The notes beneath the pieces were generated by a model. The model saw only the letters and a program-made list of their open reading frames with translations, was not told where the DNA came from and did not search any database. From the NCBI GenBank assembly GCA_964626505.1, contig CAZVFR010000031.1:1-18173 (forward strand): DNA of 18,173 nucleotides, read 5' to 3'. The translations under genes and the position numbers were made by a program. This document shows positions 1 to 8,910 of the stretch, in pieces. Source of the DNA: CAZUGA01 sp964626505. Its GTDB lineage: Bacteria; Pseudomonadota; Gammaproteobacteria; Methylococcales; UBA1147. Positions within the stretch are counted from its first letter, which is position 1. Each line of letters begins with the position of its first letter.

Positions 1-86
1 CGAGAATAATCGGAAAAATGGACCATTTTGGGACGTTTGCAGCCAATATCATTTTAACCAGACAGCCTCTGAACAGCAGGTGACCT

Positions 87-773
87 ATGATTCCGATTTG
101 GGATACGATTCCGTGTGAAAGAACACCCTATATTACCTGGGCGTTGATTGGTGTAAATTTCGCTATATTTCTGCTATTGCAGTTTTCTCCCGAGCAGACG
201 GCGATTTATATTTTGCATCTATACGGCATGGTCCCTGTGCGGTTTAGTCACCCGGAGCTAGCCGCCTTCTACGGCTACCCCGAGAATAACTATCTACCCT
301 TTATTACCTGCATGTTTTTGCACGCAAGCTGGATGCACGTGTTGCTGAATATGTGGATGTTGTGGATATTTGGGGATAACATCGAAGATGTTATGGGTAC
401 TCTTCGGTTTGTGGTATTTTTCTTTATTTGTGGATTGGTTGCGACCACTGTTCATCTTGTGTTTAACCCGGAATCGGTGCTACCGACGGTGGGTGCATCG
501 GGCGCGCTCGCAGGAATTTTGGGGGCGTATTTTTTTCTGTTTCCGTACGCGCGAATCGTGCTGTGGTTTATTTTTCCAATTTTTATTCAGGTACCGGCTA
601 TCGCATTCCTGGGGTTTTGGGTGATATTTCAGCTGCACGACGCGACTACGGCGCTATATTTCAAACCGAATGATCTGGATCAAGCCTGGTGGGGCCATTT
701 GGGCGGCTTTTTGTCGGGAGCGGTGTTATATCGATTTTTTTTGCGCCCAGGGTACCCAGTGACCAACGCATAA
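87..773 (+). CDS. Rhomboid family intramembrane serine protease
   Basis: This 228-residue polytopic membrane protein should cleave transmembrane substrates within the inner membrane. The rhomboid signature is complete: a membrane segment with H79, H84 and N88 (HASWMHVLLN), the catalytic serine S138 in GASG, and the catalytic histidine H204 in WWGHLGG. Hydrophobic segments lie near residues 17-32, 76-97, 106-126, 136-153, 156-182 and 204-220, which fits the six-helix rhomboid core. The loop between the first segment and the HxxxxHxxxN segment is the usual place for the L1 loop. An AGGTG at 78-82 precedes the ATG at a usable distance. The gene stands alone, with 285 bases before the next gene, so its substrate cannot be inferred from neighbours. 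The family call is secure; the physiological role is unknown. Confidence 0.95.
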   Translation: MIPIWDTIPCERTPYITWALIGVNFAIFLLLQFSPEQTAIYILHLYGMVPVRFSHPELAAFYGYPENNYLPFITCMFLHASWMHVLLNMWMLWIFGDNIEDVMGTLRFVVFFFICGLVATTVHLVFNPESVLPTVGASGALAGILGAYFFLFPYARIVLWFIFPIFIQVPAIAFLGFWVIFQLHDATTALYFKPNDLDQAWWGHLGGFLSGAVLYRFFLRPGYPVTNA

Positions 774-1058
774 ATTTAGGATTTATCACGACAAAAATAC
801 TCGCATATTGAGGGCTATCTTGTATAATAATGCATCATTTTTGGCGTATTTATATAATCTCTCGGATGCTTAAGCTGCAAGCATCGGCGCTTTCCAGGTC
901 AATTATTTTGGTGAGCAGTTCGGACTAGGTGGTTATTGCAGTTTTACGTGGTTGTGCCGGTGTTCTTGACGGCAGGTGTGTGAATTTTAGATATTTTTTA
1001 AGGTTTTATGACCTTAGGAAATTGGCAGCATTCAAAATCCAGAAGGTAATTTTTTGAA

Positions 1059-1400
1059 ATGAATAAAGTGAACGTGGCTCTTGTGCGAGTGTTCCAGTTT
1101 GTTGTATTTCTGCTGTTTACGTTTATGGTGTTGGTCTATTTTGGTACGCTGATACTGATACCTCTTGATGCACTGGCACAACTCATAAACATCTTGACTT
1201 TGGTTGGTCTTCCAGGGGTTGTTTCAACATTGATTGCAATTCCTGTTGTCGGTTATTTGGGCTATTTAATTTTTAAGATTCCGGGTTTATTAGCGGCACT
1301 TTTCGAAATAGGATTTGAATTGGCGATAGTAGGGCAAAGTCGCGTTCAGGATTTTAACGAGATCGTTGCTGCGCTAGATTATGGTTCTGACGCTTCTTAA
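1059..1400 (+). CDS. Small two-helix membrane protein, unknown function
   Basis: This is a 113-residue protein that I do not recognise. Residues 8-36 form a long hydrophobic stretch, followed by a short amphipathic piece and a second hydrophobic region at about 44-83 that contains glycine and proline and may form one or two helices. The last 30 residues are soluble and mildly acidic, ending DYGSDAS. An AAGG about ten bases upstream of the ATG can serve as ribosome-binding site. Codon use resembles the neighbours and there is no overlapping alternative frame of note. It probably resides in the inner membrane. No motif suggests a catalytic role. It is followed by an intergenic region that carries an inverted copy of the dispersed repeat described below. 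Confidence 0.7.
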   Translation: MNKVNVALVRVFQFVVFLLFTFMVLVYFGTLILIPLDALAQLINILTLVGLPGVVSTLIAIPVVGYLGYLIFKIPGLLAALFEIGFELAIVGQSRVQDFNEIVAALDYGSDAS

Positions 1401-1437
1401 TGGATTGCTGCCTAGCGGGCCTTAAAACGCCTTTGAC

Positions 1438-1575
1438 TGCTCATTGTCCTCAAATTTAGTCGAGTACAAGGAGAAAACGCGGAATGTATCGGGGTACTTT
1501 TACTTCGCGCGTCCATGCGTTCCGCGCTTCGGAGCAGCGGTTTAGTTCCGCCGTAGTAGGGTAAATTTGAGGGTA
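1438..1575 (-). repeat. Dispersed structured repeat, copy A (inverted)
   Basis: Read on the minus strand, this 138-base stretch matches the sequence at 15561-15675. One flank shares CTTGTACTCGA(C)NAAATTTGAG and GTACCCCG; the other shares CCTCAAAT, TACCC and TACGGC. The ends form an inverted pair (TCAAATTT at 1450-1457 against AAATTTGA at 1563-1570). The middle differs from copy C but matches copy B, which shares the segment GGAACGCATGGACGCG (minus-strand reading, near 1507-1523). An internal CGCGGAA/TTCCGCG pair could form a stem. There is no open reading frame. It fills most of the space between the membrane-protein gene and the TetR gene. Confidence 0.8.
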
Positions 1576-1688
1576 ATCCGAGCCGTTACCTTGATTGTTT
1601 CAATAGGTGACACAACACCGCGGAAAACTAGCGAAACGCTCCCATCAGTTCGTTGTCGTTCCGGTGTTGAATAGCATCGATTTATAGA

Positions 1689-2273
1689 ATGACAGAGATA
1701 GCGAATCAAGAGGAGCCTAGAGAGATAATACTCAATTCTGCGTTAAAATTGTTTACGCAAAAAAGTTATTTCAAGACATCGATTGCTGATATTGCTCGAG
1801 AAACCAATATCAGTAGCGGATCGATTTATCATTTATTCAAAAACAAAGAAGCGATTGCCCAAGCGCTATACGACGATCTGATGGAGCGTATGGACGATTC
1901 GCTTGCTGAAATTCGGCGTACCCACAAGACGGTTGCCGATAGGACCCGTGCGGTTGTCGATTTATTGTTCACGCTAACCGAAGATGCACCTGAAGTTATG
2001 AGGTTCCTGCTCCTATCCAATCATCGTGAATTTTTACCCGATGCGAAATCGCTAAGTTCATCGCCGCCCTTCGAAGGATTTAAAGAAATACTCTCGGAGG
2101 GGATAAAAAATGGCGATATAAGGCGCATGAATCCAGCTATGGCTTACGCTAGTTTTTATGGCATCATTCTGGAATCTATCCGATTGAGTCTTGAGGGTCT
2201 GTTGGAAAAACCCATTAGTACTTATAATCACGAGTTATGGGATTCTGCTTGGCACGCGATTGCTCGCCGTTAG
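1689..2273 (+). CDS. TetR/AcrR family transcriptional regulator
   Basis: This 194-residue protein has the standard TetR layout. An N-terminal DNA-binding domain (residues about 11-57) contains the ILNSALKLFTQKSYFKTSI helix pair and the recognition segment IARETNISSGSIYHLFKNK, the hallmark of the family. The remaining 130 residues are a helical ligand-binding and dimerisation domain with no family-specific motif that I can assign. It should repress one or more promoters until it binds a small hydrophobic ligand. No clear Shine-Dalgarno precedes the ATG, but the distance from this Met to the helix-turn-helix is normal for the family. The downstream neighbour is the 61-residue zinc-ribbon protein; no efflux pump or enzyme gene is adjacent, so the regulated target is not evident. 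Confidence 0.93.
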   Translation: MTEIANQEEPREIILNSALKLFTQKSYFKTSIADIARETNISSGSIYHLFKNKEAIAQALYDDLMERMDDSLAEIRRTHKTVADRTRAVVDLLFTLTEDAPEVMRFLLLSNHREFLPDAKSLSSSPPFEGFKEILSEGIKNGDIRRMNPAMAYASFYGIILESIRLSLEGLLEKPISTYNHELWDSAWHAIARR

Positions 2274-2357
2274 TGCGTTTTACGACTTAAATATAATCCA
2301 GCGAGTACAGCGTACTGTATGTGGGTAGTCGACAATCCGGTGTTATAAAGGTTTCAA

Positions 2358-2543
2358 ATGGGCGACGTTCTACAGTTCAAAAAACCGAAAGTATCTGAAA
2401 AGCATAAGGGAAAGACTTTATGCAAAAGTGGGTTGCATAAATGGACGATAGTAAGCGAGCGCAAATTTGACGTTAAGCAGGGTAGGCTGGTGACTCTGTT
2501 CGAATGTACACGCTGTGGTAAAACCAAAGTCAAAGGTTTGTGA
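2358..2543 (+). CDS. Small zinc-ribbon-like protein
   Basis: This 61-residue basic protein begins MGDVLQFKKPK and carries four likely metal ligands: C22, H27 and a C-terminal C50-x-x-C53 knuckle (ECTRCGKTKVKGL). This spacing looks like a minimal zinc ribbon. An AAGG six bases before the ATG supports the start. Lysine and arginine make up roughly a quarter of the chain, which would suit contact with nucleic acid, but that is inference. It ends 21 bases before the convergent stop of gltD. I recall similar short MGxVLQFK-type proteins in gammaproteobacteria, always described as hypothetical; no function is claimed. Confidence 0.8.
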   Translation: MGDVLQFKKPKVSEKHKGKTLCKSGLHKWTIVSERKFDVKQGRLVTLFECTRCGKTKVKGL

Positions 2544-2564
2544 GGCGCTGGTCTCGTTTTATTT

Positions 2565-4004
2565 CTAGCGCGGCAATTCAGTGTGCCCCATTAAATATTC
2601 ATCCACTGCACGCGCCGCCTGACGTCCTTCCCGGATTGCCCAAACGACCAGAGATTGACCTCTACGCATATCTCCGGCTGCAAATACTTTGTCAAGGTTT
2701 GTTTTATAGTCGTCGGTATTGGCCAGAACATTGCCGCGATTGTCCAGCGCCAGGTCCAGTTCTTTCAACATGCCTTCGTGGACTGGGTGTACAAAGCCCA
2801 TCGCAAGTAGAACCAGATCAGCCTTCAAACTGAATTCGCTGCCCGGAATTTCGCTCATTTCCCATTTGCCGTCGTTTTGTTTCCATTCCACGCGCGTGCA
2901 GTTAATTTTATTTACACATCCGTTTTCGCCTTCGAAGGAATGCGTGGTTACGGACCAGTCGCGCTGACAACCTTCGTCTTGTGACGACGAGGTCCGAAGT
3001 TTGTTAGGCCAATTCGGCCAGGTCAAACCTTTGTTTTCCTGTTCGGGTGGCTTGGGCATGATTTCCAGCTGTGTTACGGATGCCGCGCTTTGCCTGATCG
3101 ATGTACCGATACAGTCAGAACCTGTGTCACCGCCGCCAATAACGATGACATGTTTGCCGGTTGCCGTGATACTGATATCTTCCGGAATTTCACTTCCTGC
3201 TACGCGTTTGTTTTGTTGCGGAAGGAATTGCATGGCAAAATGGACACCGTCCAGTTCTCTGCCGGGGACGGGTAGATCCCTGGGCTTTTCGGAACCGCCG
3301 GTTAAAGCAACTGCGTCAAATTCATCGATTAACTGCTGAAACGGAAAGTCATTGCCGACATGGTTATTCGGCCGAAAGTAAACGCCTTCCGCCTGCATCT
3401 GTGCGATACGTCTGTCGATATGATGCTTATCCATTTTAAAATCGGGAATGCCGTAGCGCAAAAGGCCTCCGATGCGGTCGGCTTTTTCCAATACGGTTAC
3501 TTCGTGGCCGGCGCGTGCCAATTGTTGCGCGCAAGCCATGCCGGCGGGGCCCGAACCGACTACGGCAACGGTTTTGCCGCTACGTTGCAGTGGAACTTGA
3601 GGTTGGATCCAACCTTCTTGCCAGGCTTTGTCAATGATTGAACATTCGATCGTTTTGATTGTAACTGGCTCTTCGAAAAGGTTTAGCGTGCACGCAGCTT
3701 CGCACGGGGCCGGGCAGATGCGGCCGGTAAACTCGGGGAAATTGTTGGTGCTGTGTAATACATCCAACGCTTCGCGCCAATTATCCTGAAAAACCAGGTC
3801 GTTCCAATCCGGAATAATATTATTGACCGGGCAGCCCTCGTGGCAATACGGGATACCGCAATCCATGCAGCGTGCGCCTTGTTTGCTGACTTCCACTTCA
3901 GCAAGTGGAATGACAAATTCATGAAAGTGTTGTACACGATCAGCTGCCAACGGGTAGGTCCGTTCTTGGCGGGAGATTTCCATGAATCCTGTGGGTTTAC
4001 CCAT
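2565..4004 (-). CDS. gltD: Glutamate synthase [NADPH] small subunit
   Basis: This is the 479-residue beta subunit of NADPH-dependent glutamate synthase. It takes electrons from NADPH through FAD and passes them by iron-sulfur clusters to the large subunit for reductive glutamate formation from 2-oxoglutarate and glutamine. Visible parts in order: the N-terminal cysteine-rich domain with C46, C49, C54, C58 and C97, C101, C105; the FAD-binding GSGPAG at 150-155 followed by an acidic strand end (VLEKADRIGG); the NADPH-binding GGGDTG at 290-295; and the C-terminal FAD motif AAGDMRRGQSLVVWAIREG at about 442-460. The length is normal. AGAGGT lies a few bases before the ATG at 4004. It is transcribed after gltB, but 256 bases separate the two genes, and this gap holds a repeat copy. 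Confidence 0.97.
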   Translation of the reverse strand: MGKPTGFMEISRQERTYPLAADRVQHFHEFVIPLAEVEVSKQGARCMDCGIPYCHEGCPVNNIIPDWNDLVFQDNWREALDVLHSTNNFPEFTGRICPAPCEAACTLNLFEEPVTIKTIECSIIDKAWQEGWIQPQVPLQRSGKTVAVVGSGPAGMACAQQLARAGHEVTVLEKADRIGGLLRYGIPDFKMDKHHIDRRIAQMQAEGVYFRPNNHVGNDFPFQQLIDEFDAVALTGGSEKPRDLPVPGRELDGVHFAMQFLPQQNKRVAGSEIPEDISITATGKHVIVIGGGDTGSDCIGTSIRQSAASVTQLEIMPKPPEQENKGLTWPNWPNKLRTSSSQDEGCQRDWSVTTHSFEGENGCVNKINCTRVEWKQNDGKWEMSEIPGSEFSLKADLVLLAMGFVHPVHEGMLKELDLALDNRGNVLANTDDYKTNLDKVFAAGDMRRGQSLVVWAIREGRQAARAVDEYLMGHTELPR

Positions 4005-4090
4005 TCTTGTTACCTCTTACAAATACTGTAATTATTTAATTGTAACTATTCATCTCACGGCTTATTTTCTCGATTACCGTGGCACAAAAA

Positions 4091-4245
4091 CGCTCAAAGC
4101 GTTTACGAATAGCCAAAGGTTGTGTGCCTCGAAGACGGAACGCATGGACGCGTGAAGTAAAACTGCGAGGCTTCACAGTAGAACTTCTATGCAAACTGCG
4201 AGTGTTTTCCTTACTTCGAAGCCAAATGGCGGCAATCTGAACAGC
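4091..4245 (+). repeat. Dispersed structured repeat, copy B (between gltB and gltD)
   Basis: This stretch is a diverged hybrid-looking member of the repeat family. Its left part (4131-4164, GAAGACGGAACGCATGGACG onward) matches the minus-strand reading of copy A across about 34 bases with few differences. Its right part (about 4191-4245, with CAAACTGCGAGTGTTTTCC, CCAAATGG and GGCAATCTGA) matches the right flank of copy C, where the order is CACTGCGCGTTTCCTCC, CCAAATTTGAG, CGCAATCTGAGC. The left edge is uncertain; CGCTCAAAG near 4091 may be the counterpart of CCTCAAAT. It has no open frame and would be transcribed as antisense inside a gltB-gltD message. Boundaries are approximate. Confidence 0.65.
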
Positions 4246-4260
4246 TACTATGCTTAGCAG

Positions 4261-7200
4261 TTAACCATAAATATTATTAGGCAACTGTTTTTTAAGTGAT
4301 TTATCGTGGTTGTCCTGCATCTGCTCCAACGCCTTGCGGTAGTCGACCGGCATTACTTTTACAAATTTGGGCAGATAGCGGGTCCAATTATTTAATATTT
4401 CTTCGGCTCGGCTGCTACCGGTATAATGTTGATGCTTTCTGATCAGGGTTTGCAAACGCTGAATGTCGTTGCGGTTCATGTCATGCATAATGTCGACGCG
4501 GCCATGAGTTTCCAGGTCACCACCCTGATGATCCAGGTTTTCCAATGCCGAATCTTCTTCGAGAATGGGTTCAAGTTCGACCATGGCCATATTGCAATAT
4601 TGTTCAAAATTACCGGTTTCATCAAGTACATAGGCGATTCCACCGCTCATACCGGCCGCGAAATTTCGTCCGGTCGAGCCCAAAACGATCACTACGCCAC
4701 CTGTCATATATTCGCAACCGTGGTCACCGAGACCTTCAACGACGGCAATCGCACCCGAATTGCGCACTGCAAAGCGTTCGCCCGCAACACCACGGAAGTA
4801 GCATTCACCACTAATCGCACCGTATAAAACTGTGTTACCCACGATGATATTTTCTTCCGCTACAATGGGGCATTCTTTAGGCGGATAGATTACCAGTCGG
4901 CCACCGCTTAAACCTTTGCCGACATAGTCGTTACCTTCACCTTGCAGTTCTATGCTAACACCAGCCGATACGAAGGAACCGAAACTCTGCCCAGCCGTAC
5001 CTTTAACGAGTATGCTGATGGTGTCTTCCGGTAATCCAGTGTGACCGAAGCGTCTGGCGATCTCTCCGGATAGCATTGCTCCGAATGTTCTGTTGGTGTT
5101 GCGTATTTCAGTCTCTATGCGAACCGGTTGACCTTCTTCCAAAGCGGGTCTGGCAAGTTCAATCAGCTTGTTATCCAATGCTTTGTCAAGGCCGTGTTCT
5201 TGCTGCTCGCAGTTGTATAGAGCCACATCGGATTCGACTTGTGGTTTATACAGAATGCGCGCAAAGTCCAGACCTTTGGCTTTCCAGTGAGAAATCGCGC
5301 TGCGCATGTCCAGTTTGTCGGACTGGCCGATCATTTCACTAAACTTGCGAAAACCAAGTTGCGCCATCAAGCGACGCACTTCCTCGGCGACAAAGAAGAA
5401 GTAATTAACCACATGCTCGGGTTGACCCGTGAAGCGTTTGCGTAATTCCGGATCCTGGGTCGCAACCCCAACCGGGCAGGTGTTCAGATGGCATTTACGC
5501 ATCATCAGGCAACCTTCGACGATCAGTGGTGCGGTTGCGAAGCCGAATTCATCCGCGCCTAACAGCGCAGCGACAACAACGTCACGTCCGGTACGTAGTC
5601 CACCATCGGTTTGTACCGCGATACGGCCGCGCAGTTTGTTGAGAATCAAAGTCTGATGCGTTTCAGCCAGACCGATTTCCCAGGGTAGCCCCGCGTGTTT
5701 TATGGACGTGATCGGGCTGGCCCCGGTGCCACCATCATAACCCGAAATTGTAACGTGATCGGCATGGGCTTTGGAAACTCCGGCTGCAACGGTTCCGACA
5801 CCGACTTCAGAGACCAGTTTGACGCTGATGCGTGCTTTAGGATTGACGTTTTTAAGGTCATGGATCAGCTGTGCAATATCTTCGATAGAGTAAATATCAT
5901 GGTGGGGCGGTGGCGAAATAAGCCCCACGCCGGGTGTCGAATGGCGTACTTGGGCGATGATCTTATCGACTTTATGTCCTGGAAGCTGTCCGCCTTCACC
6001 GGGTTTTGCGCCTTGGGCTATTTTGATCTGGATATCGTCCGCGTTAACCAGGTATTCCGTGGTCACGCCAAAACGTCCCGACGCAACCTGTTTGATAGCC
6101 GAACGCATTGAATCGCCGTTTTCCAAGGGTACAAAGCGTTCCGACAGTTCACCGCCTTCGCCGGTGTTGGATTTACCGCCGATACGGTTCATCGCGATGG
6201 CCAAGGTTGTATGGGCTTCATACGAGATTGAACCGAATGACATTGCTCCGGTTGCGAAACGTTTAACAATTTCTTTAATCGACTCCACTTCGTCCAGTGG
6301 AATGGGTGTAGCGGCTAATTTGAATATCATTAAGCCTCTTAACGTTAGCAGGCGTTCATTTTGTTCGTCGACCATGCGCGAAAATTCGCTAAACATTTCG
6401 GCGCTGTTGGCGCGCGTAGCGTGTTGCAGTTTAGCGATTGACTGCGGTGTCCACATATGATCCTCGCCGCGTAGGCGATAGGCATATTCACCACCAACAT
6501 CCAACGCATTTCGGTAAATTGGGGCATTACCAAAAGCCTGACGGTGGCGGCGTACGGTTTCTTCAGCTATTTCTTGAAATCCCGCGCCTTCGGTCGTGCT
6601 GGTGGTACCACAGAAATAGGTGTCCAGGAAATTTTTGGATAAACCAAGCGCATCGAAAATTTGCGCGCCACAATAGGATTGATAGGTTGAAATACCCATC
6701 TTGGACATCACTTTGAACAAGCCCTTGTTAATCGCCTTGATATATCGGGAGTGGGTTTCTTCTTCGCTAAGCTGTTCGGGCAGTTTCTTGCGCAACTCCG
6801 TCAAAGTATCGAATGCGAGGTACGGGTTTATCGCCTCCGCGCCGAATCCGGCCAGTACTGCAAAATGGTGTACTTCGCGTGCTTCGCCGGTTTCCACGAC
6901 CAGCCCGACGTCGGTCCTCAAACCTTGGTGAATCAGGTGATGATGTATCGCGGAGGTTGCCAAAAGCGCTGGAATAGCGACCTGACCCGCATCCATAGTG
7001 CGATCGGACAGAATCAGAATGTTGCTGCCCTTGTTGACGGCATCTTCCGCGCTTTTGCGCAACGCGTCCAAAGCCGGTTGCATGCCGCTTGCACCACTGT
7101 CCGATGGGAAACACATGCTCAGGGTTTTGGTGAGGAAGGCGCCCTGGGTGCGCGCTTCTATGCGCCTGACCTTTTCCAGGTCTCTATTCGTCAATATGGG

Positions 7201-8910
7201 CTGGCGAACCTCAAGGCGTTTGTGCGCGCCACTATTGTCCAATGCGAGTAAATTGGGTCGGGGTCCGATCAAGGAAACCAGTGACATGACCAATTCTTCA
7301 CGAATCGGGTCTATGGCCGGGTTTGTAACCTGGGCAAAGCCCTGCTTAAAGTAGTCGTAAAGCAATCTCGACCGGTTGGACAGCACCGCGAGCGATGCGT
7401 CAATGCCCATGGAACCGATAGGGTCCTGAGACGTGGTAGCCATGGGTGTGATAATGAACTTGATGTCTTCCTGGGTGTACCCAAATGCTTGCTGATGGTC
7501 CAGCAATGTGTTGCTGTCCGGGGACATCGCGGCTATTTCGGTAGGCAGTTCTTCGAGAATGATTTGCGATTCGTCCAGCCATCGTCGGTACGGTGCGCGG
7601 TCGGCAAGTTTGGATTTGATTTCTTCGTCATCGATAATCCGGCCTTCTTCGAGATCGATAAGGAACATCTTTCCGGGTTGTAAGCGCCATTTTTTGATGA
7701 TCTTTTCCTGCGGAATATCCAAGACGCCCATTTCAGAAGCCATGACGACTAAGTCGTCATTAGTAATCAGATAACGCGCAGGCCGCAGACCGTTGCGGTC
7801 CAAGGTTGCGCCGATTTGCCGTCCGTCGGTAAAGGCTATCGCGGCCGGGCCATCCCAAGGTTCCATCACGGCGGCGTGATATTCGTAAAATGCGCGCCGT
7901 TTTTTGTCCATCAACGGGTTACCGGCCCAGGCCTCGGGGATCAGTAGCATCATTGCATGTGCCAGTGAGTAACCACCCGCCACCAGGAGTTCCAGCGCAT
8001 TGTCGAAACACGCGGTGTCTGATTGATCCGCCGCGATCAACGGCCATATCTTTTCGAGATCTTCCTTGAGAAATTCCGAAGACATGGAATGGCGTCTCGC
8101 GGCCATCCAGTTGACGTTACCTCGAACCGTATTGATTTCTCCATTGTGGGCGATCATGCGAAACGGTTGTGAGAGATCCCAGGTGGGGAATGTGTTGGTG
8201 GAGAAACGTTGGTGCACCAGGGCTAATGCCGAAACCATGCGAGTGTCCAGCAGGTCCGGAAAATAGACGCCAACCTGATCCGCGAGCAACATGCCTTTGT
8301 ATAACAGCGTGTAAGATGAAAAAGACGATAGATAGAACGCATCGGCGTTTTCAACGTTCGCATTTCTCACCGCATGCTCAACTTGTTTCCGAATCACAAA
8401 GAGCTTGCGCTCAAAGTCTTCTTGATTCGCGCATGATGGCCCACGGCCTATGAAAATCTGGCGAATCTCAGGTTCGACTTGTTTAACCGATTCGCCTAAG
8501 CCGTTGTTATCGACGGGCACATCACGCCACCCCAAAACGCTTTGGCCCTCGGCGTCAATAAATTTCTTTAATAGGTTTTCGCAGGCCTGTTTGCTGGCCG
8601 ATTGAGGCGGTAGAAAAACCATACCGACACCGTAGTGCCCCGGTGCGGGAAGTTCGATACCGATACTGGCGCATTCTTCACGCACAAATGCGTCTGGAAT
8701 TTGTATTAATATTCCTGCGCCATCGCCTGCCAGCGGGTCGGCCCCCACTGCGCCTCGGTGGGTTAGATTTCGTAATAAGACCAAGCCTTGGTCTACAATG
8801 CCATGGCTTTTTTTACCTTTGATATGCGCGATAAACCCCACGCCACAGGCGTCATGTTCATTACGTGGGTCATACAACCCCTGTTTTTTTGGCAAAGCGC
8901 TATGACTCAT
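4261..8910 (-). CDS. gltB: Glutamate synthase [NADPH] large subunit
   Basis: This 1549-residue alpha subunit releases ammonia from glutamine and adds it to 2-oxoglutarate in a separate FMN-containing site. The frame is open back to a TTG at 8922, but that codon overlaps GAGGTG at 8915-8920, an ideal ribosome-binding site four bases before the ATG at 8910. The start is therefore MSHSALPKKQGLYDP. This makes C22 in DACGVGF the N-terminal nucleophile after removal of a 21-residue propeptide. The class II amidotransferase domain spans about 22-430, then the central domain, then the FMN/2-oxoglutarate domain (about 830-1200) with SFGSISYEAH, SGYDGGTGASP and TDGGLRTGRDV. The 3Fe-4S cysteines are C1134, C1140 and C1145. 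The C-terminal glycine-rich GXGXG domain (about 1250-1490) includes GLGDHGCEYMTGG. All expected parts are present. Confidence 0.97.
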   Translation of the reverse strand: MSHSALPKKQGLYDPRNEHDACGVGFIAHIKGKKSHGIVDQGLVLLRNLTHRGAVGADPLAGDGAGILIQIPDAFVREECASIGIELPAPGHYGVGMVFLPPQSASKQACENLLKKFIDAEGQSVLGWRDVPVDNNGLGESVKQVEPEIRQIFIGRGPSCANQEDFERKLFVIRKQVEHAVRNANVENADAFYLSSFSSYTLLYKGMLLADQVGVYFPDLLDTRMVSALALVHQRFSTNTFPTWDLSQPFRMIAHNGEINTVRGNVNWMAARRHSMSSEFLKEDLEKIWPLIAADQSDTACFDNALELLVAGGYSLAHAMMLLIPEAWAGNPLMDKKRRAFYEYHAAVMEPWDGPAAIAFTDGRQIGATLDRNGLRPARYLITNDDLVVMASEMGVLDIPQEKIIKKWRLQPGKMFLIDLEEGRIIDDEEIKSKLADRAPYRRWLDESQIILEELPTEIAAMSPDSNTLLDHQQAFGYTQEDIKFIITPMATTSQDPIGSMGIDASLAVLSNRSRLLYDYFKQGFAQVTNPAIDPIREELVMSLVSLIGPRPNLLALDNSGAHKRLEVRQPILTNRDLEKVRRIEARTQGAFLTKTLSMCFPSDSGASGMQPALDALRKSAEDAVNKGSNILILSDRTMDAGQVAIPALLATSAIHHHLIHQGLRTDVGLVVETGEAREVHHFAVLAGFGAEAINPYLAFDTLTELRKKLPEQLSEEETHSRYIKAINKGLFKVMSKMGISTYQSYCGAQIFDALGLSKNFLDTYFCGTTSTTEGAGFQEIAEETVRRHRQAFGNAPIYRNALDVGGEYAYRLRGEDHMWTPQSIAKLQHATRANSAEMFSEFSRMVDEQNERLLTLRGLMIFKLAATPIPLDEVESIKEIVKRFATGAMSFGSISYEAHTTLAIAMNRIGGKSNTGEGGELSERFVPLENGDSMRSAIKQVASGRFGVTTEYLVNADDIQIKIAQGAKPGEGGQLPGHKVDKIIAQVRHSTPGVGLISPPPHHDIYSIEDIAQLIHDLKNVNPKARISVKLVSEVGVGTVAAGVSKAHADHVTISGYDGGTGASPITSIKHAGLPWEIGLAETHQTLILNKLRGRIAVQTDGGLRTGRDVVVAALLGADEFGFATAPLIVEGCLMMRKCHLNTCPVGVATQDPELRKRFTGQPEHVVNYFFFVAEEVRRLMAQLGFRKFSEMIGQSDKLDMRSAISHWKAKGLDFARILYKPQVESDVALYNCEQQEHGLDKALDNKLIELARPALEEGQPVRIETEIRNTNRTFGAMLSGEIARRFGHTGLPEDTISILVKGTAGQSFGSFVSAGVSIELQGEGNDYVGKGLSGGRLVIYPPKECPIVAEENIIVGNTVLYGAISGECYFRGVAGERFAVRNSGAIAVVEGLGDHGCEYMTGGVVIVLGSTGRNFAAGMSGGIAYVLDETGNFEQYCNMAMVELEPILEEDSALENLDHQGGDLETHGRVDIMHDMNRNDIQRLQTLIRKHQHYTGSSRAEEILNNWTRYLPKFVKVMPVDYRKALEQMQDNHDKSLKKQLPNNIYG

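Noticed and set aside
820..830. Perfect TATAAT at 823-828 upstream of the small membrane-protein gene
   Set aside because: No acceptable -35 at 16-18 bases (CTCGCA there) and no extended -10; also over 230 bases from the gene start.
850..920. Possible fourth copy of the dispersed repeat (GGCGCTTTCCAGGTCAATTA region)
   Set aside because: Only a loose resemblance to the CGTTTCCTCC...CGACCAAATTT part; no second flank or inverted end could be matched.
1590..1620. ATTG-TTT-CAAT palindrome upstream of the TetR gene as an operator
   Set aside because: The arms are only four bases long and AT-rich; such a match is expected by chance.
2546..2572. GCGCT...AGCGC inverted repeat between the zinc-ribbon gene and gltD, possible shared terminator
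   Set aside because: The stem has only five bases with a long loop and no adjacent T-run in either direction.
5957..7251. Several plus-strand open frames of 100-167 codons inside gltB
   Set aside because: They are complementary-strand shadows of a highly conserved 4.6-kb gene; none shows a motif or plausible start signal.
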